Source: JAKQIM01 sp964633225 (GTDB lineage Bacteria; Chloroflexota; Anaerolineae; Anaerolineales; UBA4823). Taken from it: DNA of 40,980 nucleotides. Positions 23,550 through 31,382 of this stretch are shown here, one piece after another. The stretch lies in the NCBI GenBank assembly GCA_964633225.1, contig CAZWFQ010000031.1, positions 1 to 40,980 of the forward strand, read 5' to 3'. The notes under the pieces were generated by a model that ran no database searches, had not been told where the DNA came from, and saw nothing but the letters and a program-made list of their open reading frames with translations. Positions within the stretch are counted from its first letter, which is position 1. Every line of letters begins with the position of its first letter. Both the position numbers and the translations under genes were made by a program.

Positions 23550-24743
23550 ATGGCATACTTGCATCATTCTCAGAAACAGCCTCCCAAGGCCGAGGTTTTG
23601 GGGACACTGCTCGAGAAGGCCGATCTGCAGGGATATCTGACTGCAGAAGATATTCTGGAGGCTTTTCCGTGGAACAGCGAAAACGAAGACGATGAGCAAA
23701 TGCTCAGCCTCTTCGATCTGCTGCGCCGTCGCGGCGTGGAGGTCTTGGTCGGTGAAGACGACCCCGATCCAGGCCTTGAAGCCGAAACCTCCCTGCACGA
23801 TTCAGAAATCTTTCCCAACCTGGAACACATTTCACCCGACGACAGCGTTGGCCTGTACTTAAAGGAGATGTCGCGCGTCCCGCTGCTCTCGCTGGAAGAA
23901 GAGGTCGGCCTGGCGCAGCGGGTGGAGCGCGCTCGCAAGGCCAAGGGCGAGCTGCAGCGCCTGAAAGGGCGCAGCAACCACACCGAACGCCGCCAGGAAC
24001 TCGAAGCCCAGATCCAGGATGGATTGGCGGCTCGCGAGCACATCATCAAAGCCAACACCCGCCTGGTGGTCAGCATTGCCAAAAAGTACATCGGGCGCGG
24101 CGTGCCCTTCTTGGATCTCATCCAAGAAGGCAACCTGGGGCTGATGAAGGCAGTCAGCAAGTTCGAATACCAGCGCGGCTTCCGCTTCTCCACCTATGCC
24201 ACCTGGTGGATCCGCCAGACCATCACCCGCTCCATCGCCGACCAGGGGCGCACCATCCGCATCCCCGTCCACATGACCGACCGCCTGCGCACCATGTACA
24301 AAGCTGCCCACAAGCTTGAGCAAACCTACGGCCGCCCGCCCACCCCCGATGAGCTCTCAAACGAGCTGGGGGTTGAGATGGACAAAGTGCAGTGGATGAT
24401 GGAAGTTTCGCACGTGCCCATCTCGCTCGAAAGCCCCGTGGGCGAAGATGAAGACTCGGAATTCGGCATGTTCGTAGAAGACACCTTCACCCCCTCGCCA
24501 GCCCAGGCCGCTTTTGACAACATGCTGCGCGAGCGCGTGGAGCAGGTGTTGGCTACCCTCTCACCCCGCGAGGCGCGCATCCTGCGCCTGCGTTTTGGGC
24601 TCGAAAATGGTCACCCCTACACGCTCGAAGAAGTGGGCCGCAAGTTTGGCCTCACGCGTGAGCGTATCCGCCAGATCGAAGGCAAAGCCCTGCGCCGCCT
24701 GCGCCACCCTTGCCGCTCACGGCTGTTAAGGGATTATCTCTAA
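23550..24743 (+). CDS. rpoD: RNA polymerase primary sigma factor (sigma-70, RpoD/SigA)
   Basis: 397 aa. AGGAGGG precedes ATG. An N-terminal acidic region resembles region 1.1 (DLQGYLTAEDILEAF). Region 1.2 has SVGLYLKEMSRVPLLS. Region 2 has ANTRLVVSIAKKY, FLDLIQEGNLGLMKAV and YATWWIRQTITRSI. Region 3 follows (IRIPVHM), then region 4.2 with LEEVGRKFGLTRERIRQIE. It recognises the TTGACA/TATAAT promoters seen elsewhere in the window. Gene order DUF177-rpoD is unusual. A 42-bp perfect palindrome follows it. Confidence 0.95.
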   Translation: MAYLHHSQKQPPKAEVLGTLLEKADLQGYLTAEDILEAFPWNSENEDDEQMLSLFDLLRRRGVEVLVGEDDPDPGLEAETSLHDSEIFPNLEHISPDDSVGLYLKEMSRVPLLSLEEEVGLAQRVERARKAKGELQRLKGRSNHTERRQELEAQIQDGLAAREHIIKANTRLVVSIAKKYIGRGVPFLDLIQEGNLGLMKAVSKFEYQRGFRFSTYATWWIRQTITRSIADQGRTIRIPVHMTDRLRTMYKAAHKLEQTYGRPPTPDELSNELGVEMDKVQWMMEVSHVPISLESPVGEDEDSEFGMFVEDTFTPSPAQAAFDNMLRERVEQVLATLSPREARILRLRFGLENGHPYTLEEVGRKFGLTRERIRQIEGKALRRLRHPCRSRLLRDYL

Positions 24744-24760
24744 CGCCCTTGAATGTGGCC

Positions 24761-24802
24761 GAAGACGAGGGTGATGCGAAGCTTCGCATCACCCTCGTCT
24801 TC
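24761..24802. terminator. Perfect 42-bp bidirectional hairpin between rpoD and the lipoprotein gene
   Basis: The 21-base arms are exactly complementary with no loop bases (GAAGACGAGGGTGATGCGAAG and its complement, meeting at AAGCTT). TTGATT follows on the plus side. It lies between convergent genes, so it can stop transcripts from both. Confidence 0.8.
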
Positions 24803-24806
24803 TTGA

Positions 24807-26211
24807 TTAAGGCAAATAAAGGAAACCCTGCCCCTCTTGGATCCACAGCCGGGGCTCGCCGTTCTGGGGCACCCACCACAAAGCCGTTCCAGCCGTATTG
24901 GTATAAAAGGCATACTCGCCAGAAGGGTGCGCATAAACGGGCGCCAGCGCAAGGTCTGGGCCGGGGGGTAAGGGGGTAGCAAGCGGCGGCGGGGCAGGCG
25001 GGGTGAACTGCGCCCAGGCGATCTTCTCGCCCGTGCGCCAGTTCATGGCATAGCGCTCGGCCTCAGGGCTGCAGCCCCGCCCGTAGAGCAGGCAGNNNNN
25101 NNNNNNNNNNNNNNNNNNNNNNNNNNNNNNNNNNNNNNNNNNNNNNNNNNNNNNNNNNNNNNNNNNNNNNNNNNNNNNNNNNNNNNNNNNNNNNNAAGGC
25201 CTGGTCATCAAACTGGTCCCACAGGCCCGGTTCAGGCAAGAAGTCCCAATTCAGCTCCAGGTTATAACCCCAGATCGATCCTGCCAGCCCGCCCGGCGGG
25301 AGGATGCGCACCGCCAGCGCACTGTGGGTGTCATTCCAGAGCAGTTCCGGCTCGCCGAACCAACCCGTGCCAATATAAGTGGGCAGCCTTGCCCCAGGCC
25401 GCAAGCGGGCCAGGGCCCCGCTCTGGCAGTTGCCAATCGCCAGCAAGATTTGCCCTTTGCCCCCAAACGCAAACCAGCGCCCAATGCCCGCGTCAGAGCG
25501 GTACACCGTCTTACCGGTCAGCGTATCCAAGATCAAGATACCCCGGCTGCAATCCAGCGGGCCAAACAACATCCCCAGGTAGCGCCCATCATCTGAGAAT
25601 GCAAAATCGCTGCACGGCAGCGGCTCTCCCAGGGCCTGCTCATTCTCGCGCAGCACCCCCTGGCATTCTTGCGGCAGCGCCAGGGCGCGCAGGTGCGAGT
25701 TTTCCAGCCATGCCCCAGGGGCCACAAACAGGGCCTCTTTGGCCGGGTTGGAAGGCAGGTAAGCCGCAAAGCCCTGGTCGGTCAGGCGGCCCAGGCGCAG
25801 CCCGTCTGGTGAGATGGCCCATAATTGGCTCCCCTCTGCAGGAGGCAGATCCAGGCTGCGGTCTGCAAAGGGCTGGGCGGACGCGCTGCTGAAGACGATC
25901 AGATCGTGCAGCCGGTCGTTCTGCACCGCAAAATCGACCGCGCCGAGCAGGGTAAAAGGATCTCCCTCTGCGCTGGGCGTTTGGCTGGGGGAGGCCCAGG
26001 TGGCGGAGGCAGAGGCCGTGGGAGTGGAAGAAGGCCCCGGTTGGGTGAGAGAAGGCGCCGGGGTGGCGCTCACAGTTGCAAAGGAACTGGGCCTGGGAGA
26101 GATGGCCGGCGAGGTGAAGGATGGCGAATAAGGTTGTCCGGCAGGCGGCTGACAGGCCGCCACCAGCATGACAAACAAGGTCAAATAAACGAAAAACAAA
26201 GAGCGGCGCAT
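24807..26211 (-). CDS. Lipoprotein with beta-propeller-like repeats, interrupted by assembly gap
   Basis: From ATG 26211 a signal peptide (RRSLFFVYLTLFVMLVAAC) ends in a lipobox. A Pro/Ser/Thr-rich linker follows, then segments such as SPDGLRLGRLTDQG and DFAFSDDGRYLGMLFG that suggest WD40/TolB-like blades. The coding sequence runs into 100 N at 25096-25195. On the far side the same style of sequence (HPSGEYAFYTNTAGTALWWVPQNG) continues in another frame to the stop at 24807. The frame change is explained if the placeholder length is not the true gap length. The extracytoplasmic function is unknown. Confidence 0.7.
25096..25195. other. Scaffold gap (100 N)
   Basis: Exactly 100 N, the usual placeholder for unknown gap length. 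The true size and content are unknown; it falls inside the lipoprotein gene. Confidence 0.99.
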
Positions 26212-26304
26212 ACCATGGATTATAATCTGCCGCCTATCTTTAAGCACCGCCAGCTCGCGAAAACCCTGGCGCCACCACCCTGGTTCTTCTTTGAACCGAT
26301 ATCC

Positions 26305-26333
26305 TTGACAAAATGCCATGCTGCGTTTACACT
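26305..26333 (+). promoter_or_regulatory. Promoter of the metG leader
   Basis: A perfect TTGACA (26305-26310) lies 17 bases from TACACT (26328-26333). The predicted transcript would start near 26340, giving a leader of about 190 nt before metG. Confidence 0.7.
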
Positions 26334-26361
26334 CATTTCACCTTAAGAAAGGTTGGCTGTT

Positions 26362-26451
26362 ATGTTCAGCGGATATTATTCCATGTTGATGCCTTTGCGC
26401 CACCCGGCGCAGATTCAACGCGACTGGACAGCCGCCGCAAGCGGTTCTTAA
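26362..26451 (+). CDS. Putative 29-codon leader peptide of metG
   Basis: ATG 26362 to TAA 26449-26451 encodes MFSGYYSMLMPL... ending in AAASGS. AAAGG lies nine bases before ATG, and the promoter is about 30 bases upstream. Met codons occur at positions 1, 8 and 10. The ORF lies entirely in the metG leader and its 3' part (codons 22-24) contains the sequence that can pair with the terminator stem. This suggests a control peptide rather than a functional protein. Expression is not proven by sequence. Confidence 0.5.
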   Translation: MFSGYYSMLMPLRHPAQIQRDWTAAASGS

Positions 26452-26507
26452 TCACCTTTCCCTTAGTAATTGACAGGCTGTCCGGGTAGGGCAGCCTGTT
26501 TTTTTTT
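26426..26507 (+). terminator. Apparent attenuator upstream of metG
   Basis: The terminator has an 11-bp stem (26473-26483 with 26489-26499, one G-U) followed by nine T (26499-26507), only 15 bases before the metG ribosome-binding site. The left arm GGCTGTCC (26476-26483) is exactly complementary to GGACAGCC (26426-26433) in the leader ORF, an alternative antiterminator. That upstream segment can also pair with GGCTGT at 26355-26360 just before the leader ATG. No T-box or SAM-riboswitch core was recognised. Confidence 0.7.
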
Positions 26508-26532
26508 GACCTGCACCAATCGGAGGTTTACC

Positions 26533-28320
26533 ATGTCTGACACAATTTTGATCGCCATTGCCTGGCCCTATGCCAATGCCGATATCCACGTTGGCAACAT
26601 CACCGGCTCACACCTGCCGGGCGATATTGTAGCCCGCTACCACCGCCTCAAAGGCGACCGTGTGCTGGTGGTCTCAGGCACCGATTCCCACGGCACCCCG
26701 GTGACCCTGCGCGCCGATGCCGAGGGCAAGCCGGTGGAAGAAGTGGCCCGCCGCTTCCACGAACAGTTTGTCGAGCTGTTCCAGCAGGTTGGCATCACCT
26801 ACGATCTCTTCACCACCACCCACACCGAAAACCATTTCCAGGTGGCCCAGAGCATGTTCCTGGCACTTCAGAAGAATGGCTATCTCTATACCGAAAGCCG
26901 CCCCCAGTGGTTCTCGCCCAGCGCCAACCGCTTCTTGCCCGACCGCTACGTGGAAGGTGATTGCTACTTGTGCGGCTATGGCGGAGCGCGCTCAGACCAG
27001 TGCGACCGCTGCGGCAGCGTGCTGGAGCCCGAAAAACTGCTCAACCCGCGCTCCAAGGTCGATGGCTCAACCCCTGAGCTGCGCGAAACCGAGCATTTCT
27101 TCCTCGATCTCTCCAAGCTGGAGCCAGACGTGGCCGAATTCCTGCGCGCCCGCCAGCACTACTGGCGCGAGACCGTGGTGGGGCAATCCCTCGGGCAGAT
27201 CGAAAGCGAAGGCCTCAAACCCCGCCCCATCACCCGCGACCTGGATTGGGGCATCCCCGTGCCGGTGCAAGGCTGGCACGGCAAGTGCATCTACGTCTGG
27301 TTCGAAGCCGTCATCGGCTACCTTTCGGCAGCCATTGAATGGGGCAAGGTGCATGGGCAGCCCGAAGCCTGGCGCGACTGGTGGACCAACACCAGCGCCA
27401 AGTCTTACTATTTCATCGGCAAAGACAACATCTTCTTCCATGCCGCCCAATGGCCGGCCCAGCTCAAGGGCGCCGGCAAAGAGTTTGACCAGATCTTCAG
27501 CGGCGGCGAAGGCGCTCCTTTGAACCTGCCCTACGACGTGCCCGCCAACCAGTTCATGAACCTCGAAGGACAGAAGATCTCTGGCAGCCGCAACTGGGCC
27601 GTGGGTGGGCTCGACTTCCTCACCCGCTACGATGCCGACGCCCTGCGCTACTACCTCACCATCAACATGCCCGAGATGCGCGACAGCGACTGGGATTGGA
27701 AAGAGTTCGTGGCCCGCAACAACAACGAGCTGGTAGCCACCTGGGGCAACCTGGCCAACCGCGTCCTGTCTTTTGGCTACAAACATTGGGAAGGCGTGGT
27801 GCCCGACCCCGGCGAGCTGCGCCCTGAAGACCAGGCCATCTTGAACACGGTAGATGCAGGCTTCCAGTCGGTTGGCGAGCTGCTGGAGGTTGTCAAGCTG
27901 CGCGCCGCCCTCACCGAGGCCCTGCGCCTGGCCAGCGAGGTCAACAAATACCTGGATACCAACGCCCCCTGGTTTGCTATCAAAACCGATAAGGCCGCCG
28001 CCGGACGCACCGTTTACACCGCCCTGCGCGCCATCGATTCGCTCAAGACCCTCTTCTCGCCCTTCATCCCCTTCAGCAGCCAGCGCCTGCACGGCTTCTT
28101 TGGTTACCCCCAGCCGCTCTTCGGCGAGCAGTACGTCGCCGACGTGTCAGATGCCCTGGGCGTGCACAGCACCCTGCGTTACCGTGCCGGCCAGGCCAGC
28201 GGACAATGGCAGCCCAGCCAGCTCAAAGCCGGGCAAAAGCTCCAGCAGCCCGGGCCCCTCTTCAAGAAACTGGAAGAGAAAGTGATCGATGAAGAACGCG
28301 CTCGGCTGGGGCTGTTTTAA
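26533..28320 (+). CDS. metG: Methionyl-tRNA synthetase
   Basis: 595 aa from ATG 26533, with GGAGG at 26522-26526; the ORF extends upstream through the terminator, so that extension was rejected. It charges tRNA-Met. The HIGH-type motif is HVGN at 19-22. A four-Cys zinc knuckle C-x2-C-x9-C-x2-C is at 144-160. The KMSKS-type loop is KISGS at 348-352, an unusual form. The anticodon-binding helical domain follows. The C-terminal EMAP/Trbp111-like tRNA-binding domain is absent. It is probably controlled by the upstream leader and attenuator. Confidence 0.95.
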   Translation: MSDTILIAIAWPYANADIHVGNITGSHLPGDIVARYHRLKGDRVLVVSGTDSHGTPVTLRADAEGKPVEEVARRFHEQFVELFQQVGITYDLFTTTHTENHFQVAQSMFLALQKNGYLYTESRPQWFSPSANRFLPDRYVEGDCYLCGYGGARSDQCDRCGSVLEPEKLLNPRSKVDGSTPELRETEHFFLDLSKLEPDVAEFLRARQHYWRETVVGQSLGQIESEGLKPRPITRDLDWGIPVPVQGWHGKCIYVWFEAVIGYLSAAIEWGKVHGQPEAWRDWWTNTSAKSYYFIGKDNIFFHAAQWPAQLKGAGKEFDQIFSGGEGAPLNLPYDVPANQFMNLEGQKISGSRNWAVGGLDFLTRYDADALRYYLTINMPEMRDSDWDWKEFVARNNNELVATWGNLANRVLSFGYKHWEGVVPDPGELRPEDQAILNTVDAGFQSVGELLEVVKLRAALTEALRLASEVNKYLDTNAPWFAIKTDKAAAGRTVYTALRAIDSLKTLFSPFIPFSSQRLHGFFGYPQPLFGEQYVADVSDALGVHSTLRYRAGQASGQWQPSQLKAGQKLQQPGPLFKKLEEKVIDEERARLGLF

Positions 28321-28354
28321 GAGCGGCTCTGTAAACCGCCCCCTGTGAGAACCG

Positions 28355-30784
28355 ATGGATCCAAAAACCCTCAACACCCTTGAATACCCTAAGATCCTGG
28401 AGCGCCTGGCTTCTTACTGTGCCTTTGCGGCCTCAGCAGAGAAAGCCCGCTCCTTGACGCCCACCGACGATCCCGAAGAAGCCGGGCGCCGCCAGGCCGA
28501 GACCCGCGAGGCCTTAGCCATGCTCAGCACCCGCCCCGACCTGTCCATTGGTGGCGCGCGCGACGTGCGCCAGGTGGTAGACCTGGCCGCCCACAACGCC
28601 GTGCTAACCCCAGCCGACCTGCTGGATATCAAATCCACCCTCGTCGCTGCCCGCACCCTGGCGCGCACCTTTGAACGCCTGGAAAACCAGTTCCCCCATC
28701 TCAGTATCATCGCCGGGCGCCTACCAGGCCCTTCAGGGCTGGTAGATGCCATCACCCGCGCCATCTCAGACCGCGGCGAGATCCTCGACAGCGCCTCTGA
28801 GAAGCTCTCTGCCATCCGCCGCGACCTGCGCGTGGCCCACGACCGCCTGATGACGAAACTCCAGCGCCTGGTCAGCGACCCCAAAAGCAACCAGTACCTG
28901 CAAGAAGCCATCATCACCCAACGCGATGGCCGCTATGTCATCCCGCTGCGCTCTGAATTCAAGGGCCGCATCAAAGCGATTGTCCACGACCAATCCTCCT
29001 CAGGCGCCACGCTCTTCGTAGAGCCTTTGGGCGTGGTAGAGCACAACAACCAGTACCGCGAGCTGCTGCTGGCTGAGCGGGATGAAGAACGCCGCATCCT
29101 GGCTGAACTCTCCCTGCAAACCGCCATGCAAGCCGAGCCCATCCTGCGCGCCGTAGATACCATCGCCGAGTTGGACCTGCGTTTTGCCTGCGCCAAGTAC
29201 GCCGATCACCTCTTTGCCACCGAGCCCAAGCTGCACCCCATCCCCAAGAGCGCCCCCTCCAACAAACGCCACCCTGGCAGCATCATCCGCCTCTACCAGG
29301 CCCGCCACCCCCTGCTCGACCCGCAAACCGTGGTCCCCATCGACGTCGAACTGGATGACAAAACCTTTGCCCTGGTGGTCACCGGCCCCAACACCGGCGG
29401 CAAGACCGTCTCCCTCAAAACGGTGGGCCTGCTGGCCCTCATGGCCCAATCCGGCCTGCACATCCCCGCCCATTCCGGCTCAGAGATCAGCCTCTTCCAC
29501 GCCATCTATGCCGATATCGGCGATGAACAATCCATCGAGCAGTCGCTGTCCACCTTCTCGGGGCATATCACCAACATCATCCGCATCCTGCAATCTGCCG
29601 ATCGCCGCTCCCTCGTCATCATGGACGAATTGGGCGCCGGCACCGACCCACAAGAGGGGGCCGCCCTGGCCCGTTCCTTGCTCTCGCATCTGCTCGAGCG
29701 CGGCATCACCACCCTCGTCACCACCCACCACCCAGAGCTAAAAACATTTGCCCATTCCACCCCCGGCGTGGTCAACGCCAGCGTCGAATTTGACCTGGAA
29801 ACCCTGCGCCCCTCTTACCACCTCACCATTGGCCTGCCTGGGCGCTCCAATGCCCTGGCCATTGCCCAGCGCCTGGGCATGCCCGAGCCCATTATTGCAT
29901 CGGCGCGCTCAGACCTGAACCCCACCGACCTGCGTTCAGATGACCTGCTGGACGAGATCCACCGCCAGCGCGACCTTTCTCGCCAGGCCCGCAGCCTGGC
30001 CGAAAAAGCCCGCCGCGAGGCCGAAGGCCTGCGCACCGAGCTGAGCAGCCGCCTGGAAAAGATCGAAGACGAACGCCTGAAGGTGCTCGAGCAGGCCCGC
30101 CGCGAGGCCAAAGAGCAGGTAGACAGCTTGCAAGACGAGCTGCGTGAAACCCGCCGCGCCCTGCTGCGCGCCCGCCAACCCCTGGATGCCCTGCGCGACC
30201 TGGAAGAGCAAGTGGAAGAGATCGCCGAAACCGTCGAATCCCCCATCGAGCGCCAGTCTGCCGAGGTCGGCGGGCAGGCGGTGCGCCGCGCCCTGCGCCT
30301 GGGCGATAAGGTGCGCCTGCCCGCCCTCAACATGCAGGGCGTGCTCACTTCCATCAGCGAAGAAGAAGCCGAAGTGCAGGTAGGCGTGCTGCGCATCCGC
30401 TCTCGCCTGGCAGAGCTGGTCTTGGCTGGCGGCGAAGGCGAGAAAGCCGCCTCCATCTCTGAAGGCCGGCTGCCCACCGCCCGCGATGTGGCCAAACCCA
30501 AGCGCATCGCCCTGGCCGATTTTGCCCCCGCCTCGCCCGGCATCGAGCTGGACCTGCGCGGCCAGCGGGCCGATGAAGCCTTAGATGCCCTCGAACGCTA
30601 CCTGGATTCCGCCTTCCTGGCTGGCCTGCCCTGGGTGCGCATTATCCACGGCAAGGGCACCGGCAAGCTGCGCCTGGCAGTGCGCGAGGCGTTGAGCCAG
30701 CATCCCCACGTCAAATCCTTCGAGTCTGGCGGCGAGAAAGAAGGCGGTGACGGCGTCACCGTGGCCAAAATGGCTGAGCATTAA
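28355..30784 (+). CDS. mutS2: Endonuclease MutS2
   Basis: 809 aa, full length. MutS2 dimers act on recombination intermediates and, in some bacteria, on collided ribosomes. The N-terminal core and clamp regions lead to Walker A GPNTGGKT (344-351) and Walker B VIMDELGAGTDP (Asp424-Glu425). A long coiled coil follows (about 520-620), then a KOW-like segment. A C-terminal Smr nuclease domain starts at LDLRGQRADEALDALERYL, with HGKGTGKLR. It starts 34 bases after metG stops. The origin-like region begins right after it. Confidence 0.95.
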   Translation: MDPKTLNTLEYPKILERLASYCAFAASAEKARSLTPTDDPEEAGRRQAETREALAMLSTRPDLSIGGARDVRQVVDLAAHNAVLTPADLLDIKSTLVAARTLARTFERLENQFPHLSIIAGRLPGPSGLVDAITRAISDRGEILDSASEKLSAIRRDLRVAHDRLMTKLQRLVSDPKSNQYLQEAIITQRDGRYVIPLRSEFKGRIKAIVHDQSSSGATLFVEPLGVVEHNNQYRELLLAERDEERRILAELSLQTAMQAEPILRAVDTIAELDLRFACAKYADHLFATEPKLHPIPKSAPSNKRHPGSIIRLYQARHPLLDPQTVVPIDVELDDKTFALVVTGPNTGGKTVSLKTVGLLALMAQSGLHIPAHSGSEISLFHAIYADIGDEQSIEQSLSTFSGHITNIIRILQSADRRSLVIMDELGAGTDPQEGAALARSLLSHLLERGITTLVTTHHPELKTFAHSTPGVVNASVEFDLETLRPSYHLTIGLPGRSNALAIAQRLGMPEPIIASARSDLNPTDLRSDDLLDEIHRQRDLSRQARSLAEKARREAEGLRTELSSRLEKIEDERLKVLEQARREAKEQVDSLQDELRETRRALLRARQPLDALRDLEEQVEEIAETVESPIERQSAEVGGQAVRRALRLGDKVRLPALNMQGVLTSISEEEAEVQVGVLRIRSRLAELVLAGGEGEKAASISEGRLPTARDVAKPKRIALADFAPASPGIELDLRGQRADEALDALERYLDSAFLAGLPWVRIIHGKGTGKLRLAVREALSQHPHVKSFESGGEKEGGDGVTVAKMAEH

Positions 30785-30788
30785 CTTC

Positions 30789-30836
30789 ATCCATCCGCAA
30801 GCGAACCGGTTTTGGCTCCACCGCTTACGGATGGAT
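30789..30836 (+). terminator. Hairpin after mutS2
   Basis: ATCCATCCGCAAGCG (30789-30803) pairs with CGCTTACGGATGGAT (30822-30836), with one mismatch and an 18-base loop. No T-run follows, so termination is uncertain. It borders the AT-rich block of the putative origin. Confidence 0.5.
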
Positions 30837-31192
30837 ACGTATTAATTAACTTATTAATTGTATAGAATCTATCTATAGTAATCGTAGTAGGGGGTGTGGA
30901 TAAGTGGAGAACGCTGCCTGTGGGACAGAAAAACCGCCCTAATAGGGGGGCGCACCTGGGGCAGCCCCATATCTAGGGCAGCTCGACCCGCAAGTTATCC
31001 CCAGCCCCGCCTGGGACAAACATCGGGATAAGTGGCGGGTTATCCCCAACCCACAACCCGCAAAGCCCTGTAGGGGCTGCCCAAAACACCCCCCCACATA
31101 TGGGGGGGGCGCCAGGCCCTCAAAAGATAGAAAATAGACCGGTTCTCCCCAGTTCAGGTGGTTTATCCACAGTTTTTCGCGAGTTATCCACA
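30837..31192. other. Putative chromosomal replication origin (oriC)
   Basis: The interval is gene-free. Perfect DnaA boxes (TTATCCACA) are at 30895-30903 (minus), 31163-31171 (plus) and 31184-31192 (plus); the last two are 21 bases apart. One-mismatch boxes TTATCCCCA are at 30995-31003 and 31040-31048 (plus), and a weaker box is at 31023-31031 (minus). An AT-rich block (30837-30885), a candidate unwinding element, sits beside the first box. A C7-ACATAT-G8 inverted repeat is at 31089-31109. No dnaA or dnaN is in the window. Neighbours are mutS2 (left) and an ArsR-like gene (right). The rest of the interval to 31305 shows no gene. Confidence 0.82.
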
Positions 31193-31305
31193 GTTTTGCC
31201 TGCTTTGACCCCATTCTGACCCTCTGCCATACCCCCCATATATGGCAATGACAATTGAGGCTTTCAGTGAGAATGGGCTTGGTTTTGCATATTTCTTTGA
31301 TGCTC

Positions 31306-31345
31306 TTGACAAGGCAGAAAATGTAGACTAATATCTAATTAGATA
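31306..31345 (+). promoter_or_regulatory. Promoter and 14-bp palindromic operator of the ArsR-like gene
   Basis: A perfect TTGACA (31306-31311) lies 17 bases from TAATAT (31329-31334). A perfect palindrome TATCTAATTAGATA (31332-31345) overlaps the end of the -10 and the expected start site. An ArsR-type dimer bound here would repress. Autoregulation is inferred. Confidence 0.7.
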
Positions 31346-31382
31346 ATTGTCTAACGTTGTTGGCCTTTTGTGGGTGAATAAT

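Noticed and set aside
26470..26532. N-terminal extension of metG
   Set aside because: It would be translated through the terminator hairpin and T-run; ATG 26533 has a perfect ribosome-binding site and family-like start.
26340..26532. T-box or SAM riboswitch upstream of metG
   Set aside because: The conserved T-box antiterminator sequence and the SAM-I core are not present.
29815..30543. 242-codon minus-strand ORF opposite mutS2
   Set aside because: Arg/Ser-rich shadow translation of the coding strand; mutS2 is full length.
30939..31214. 91-codon minus-strand ORF in the origin region
   Set aside because: It spans the DnaA boxes and the C/G repeat, with low-complexity Gly/Pro content and no ribosome-binding site.
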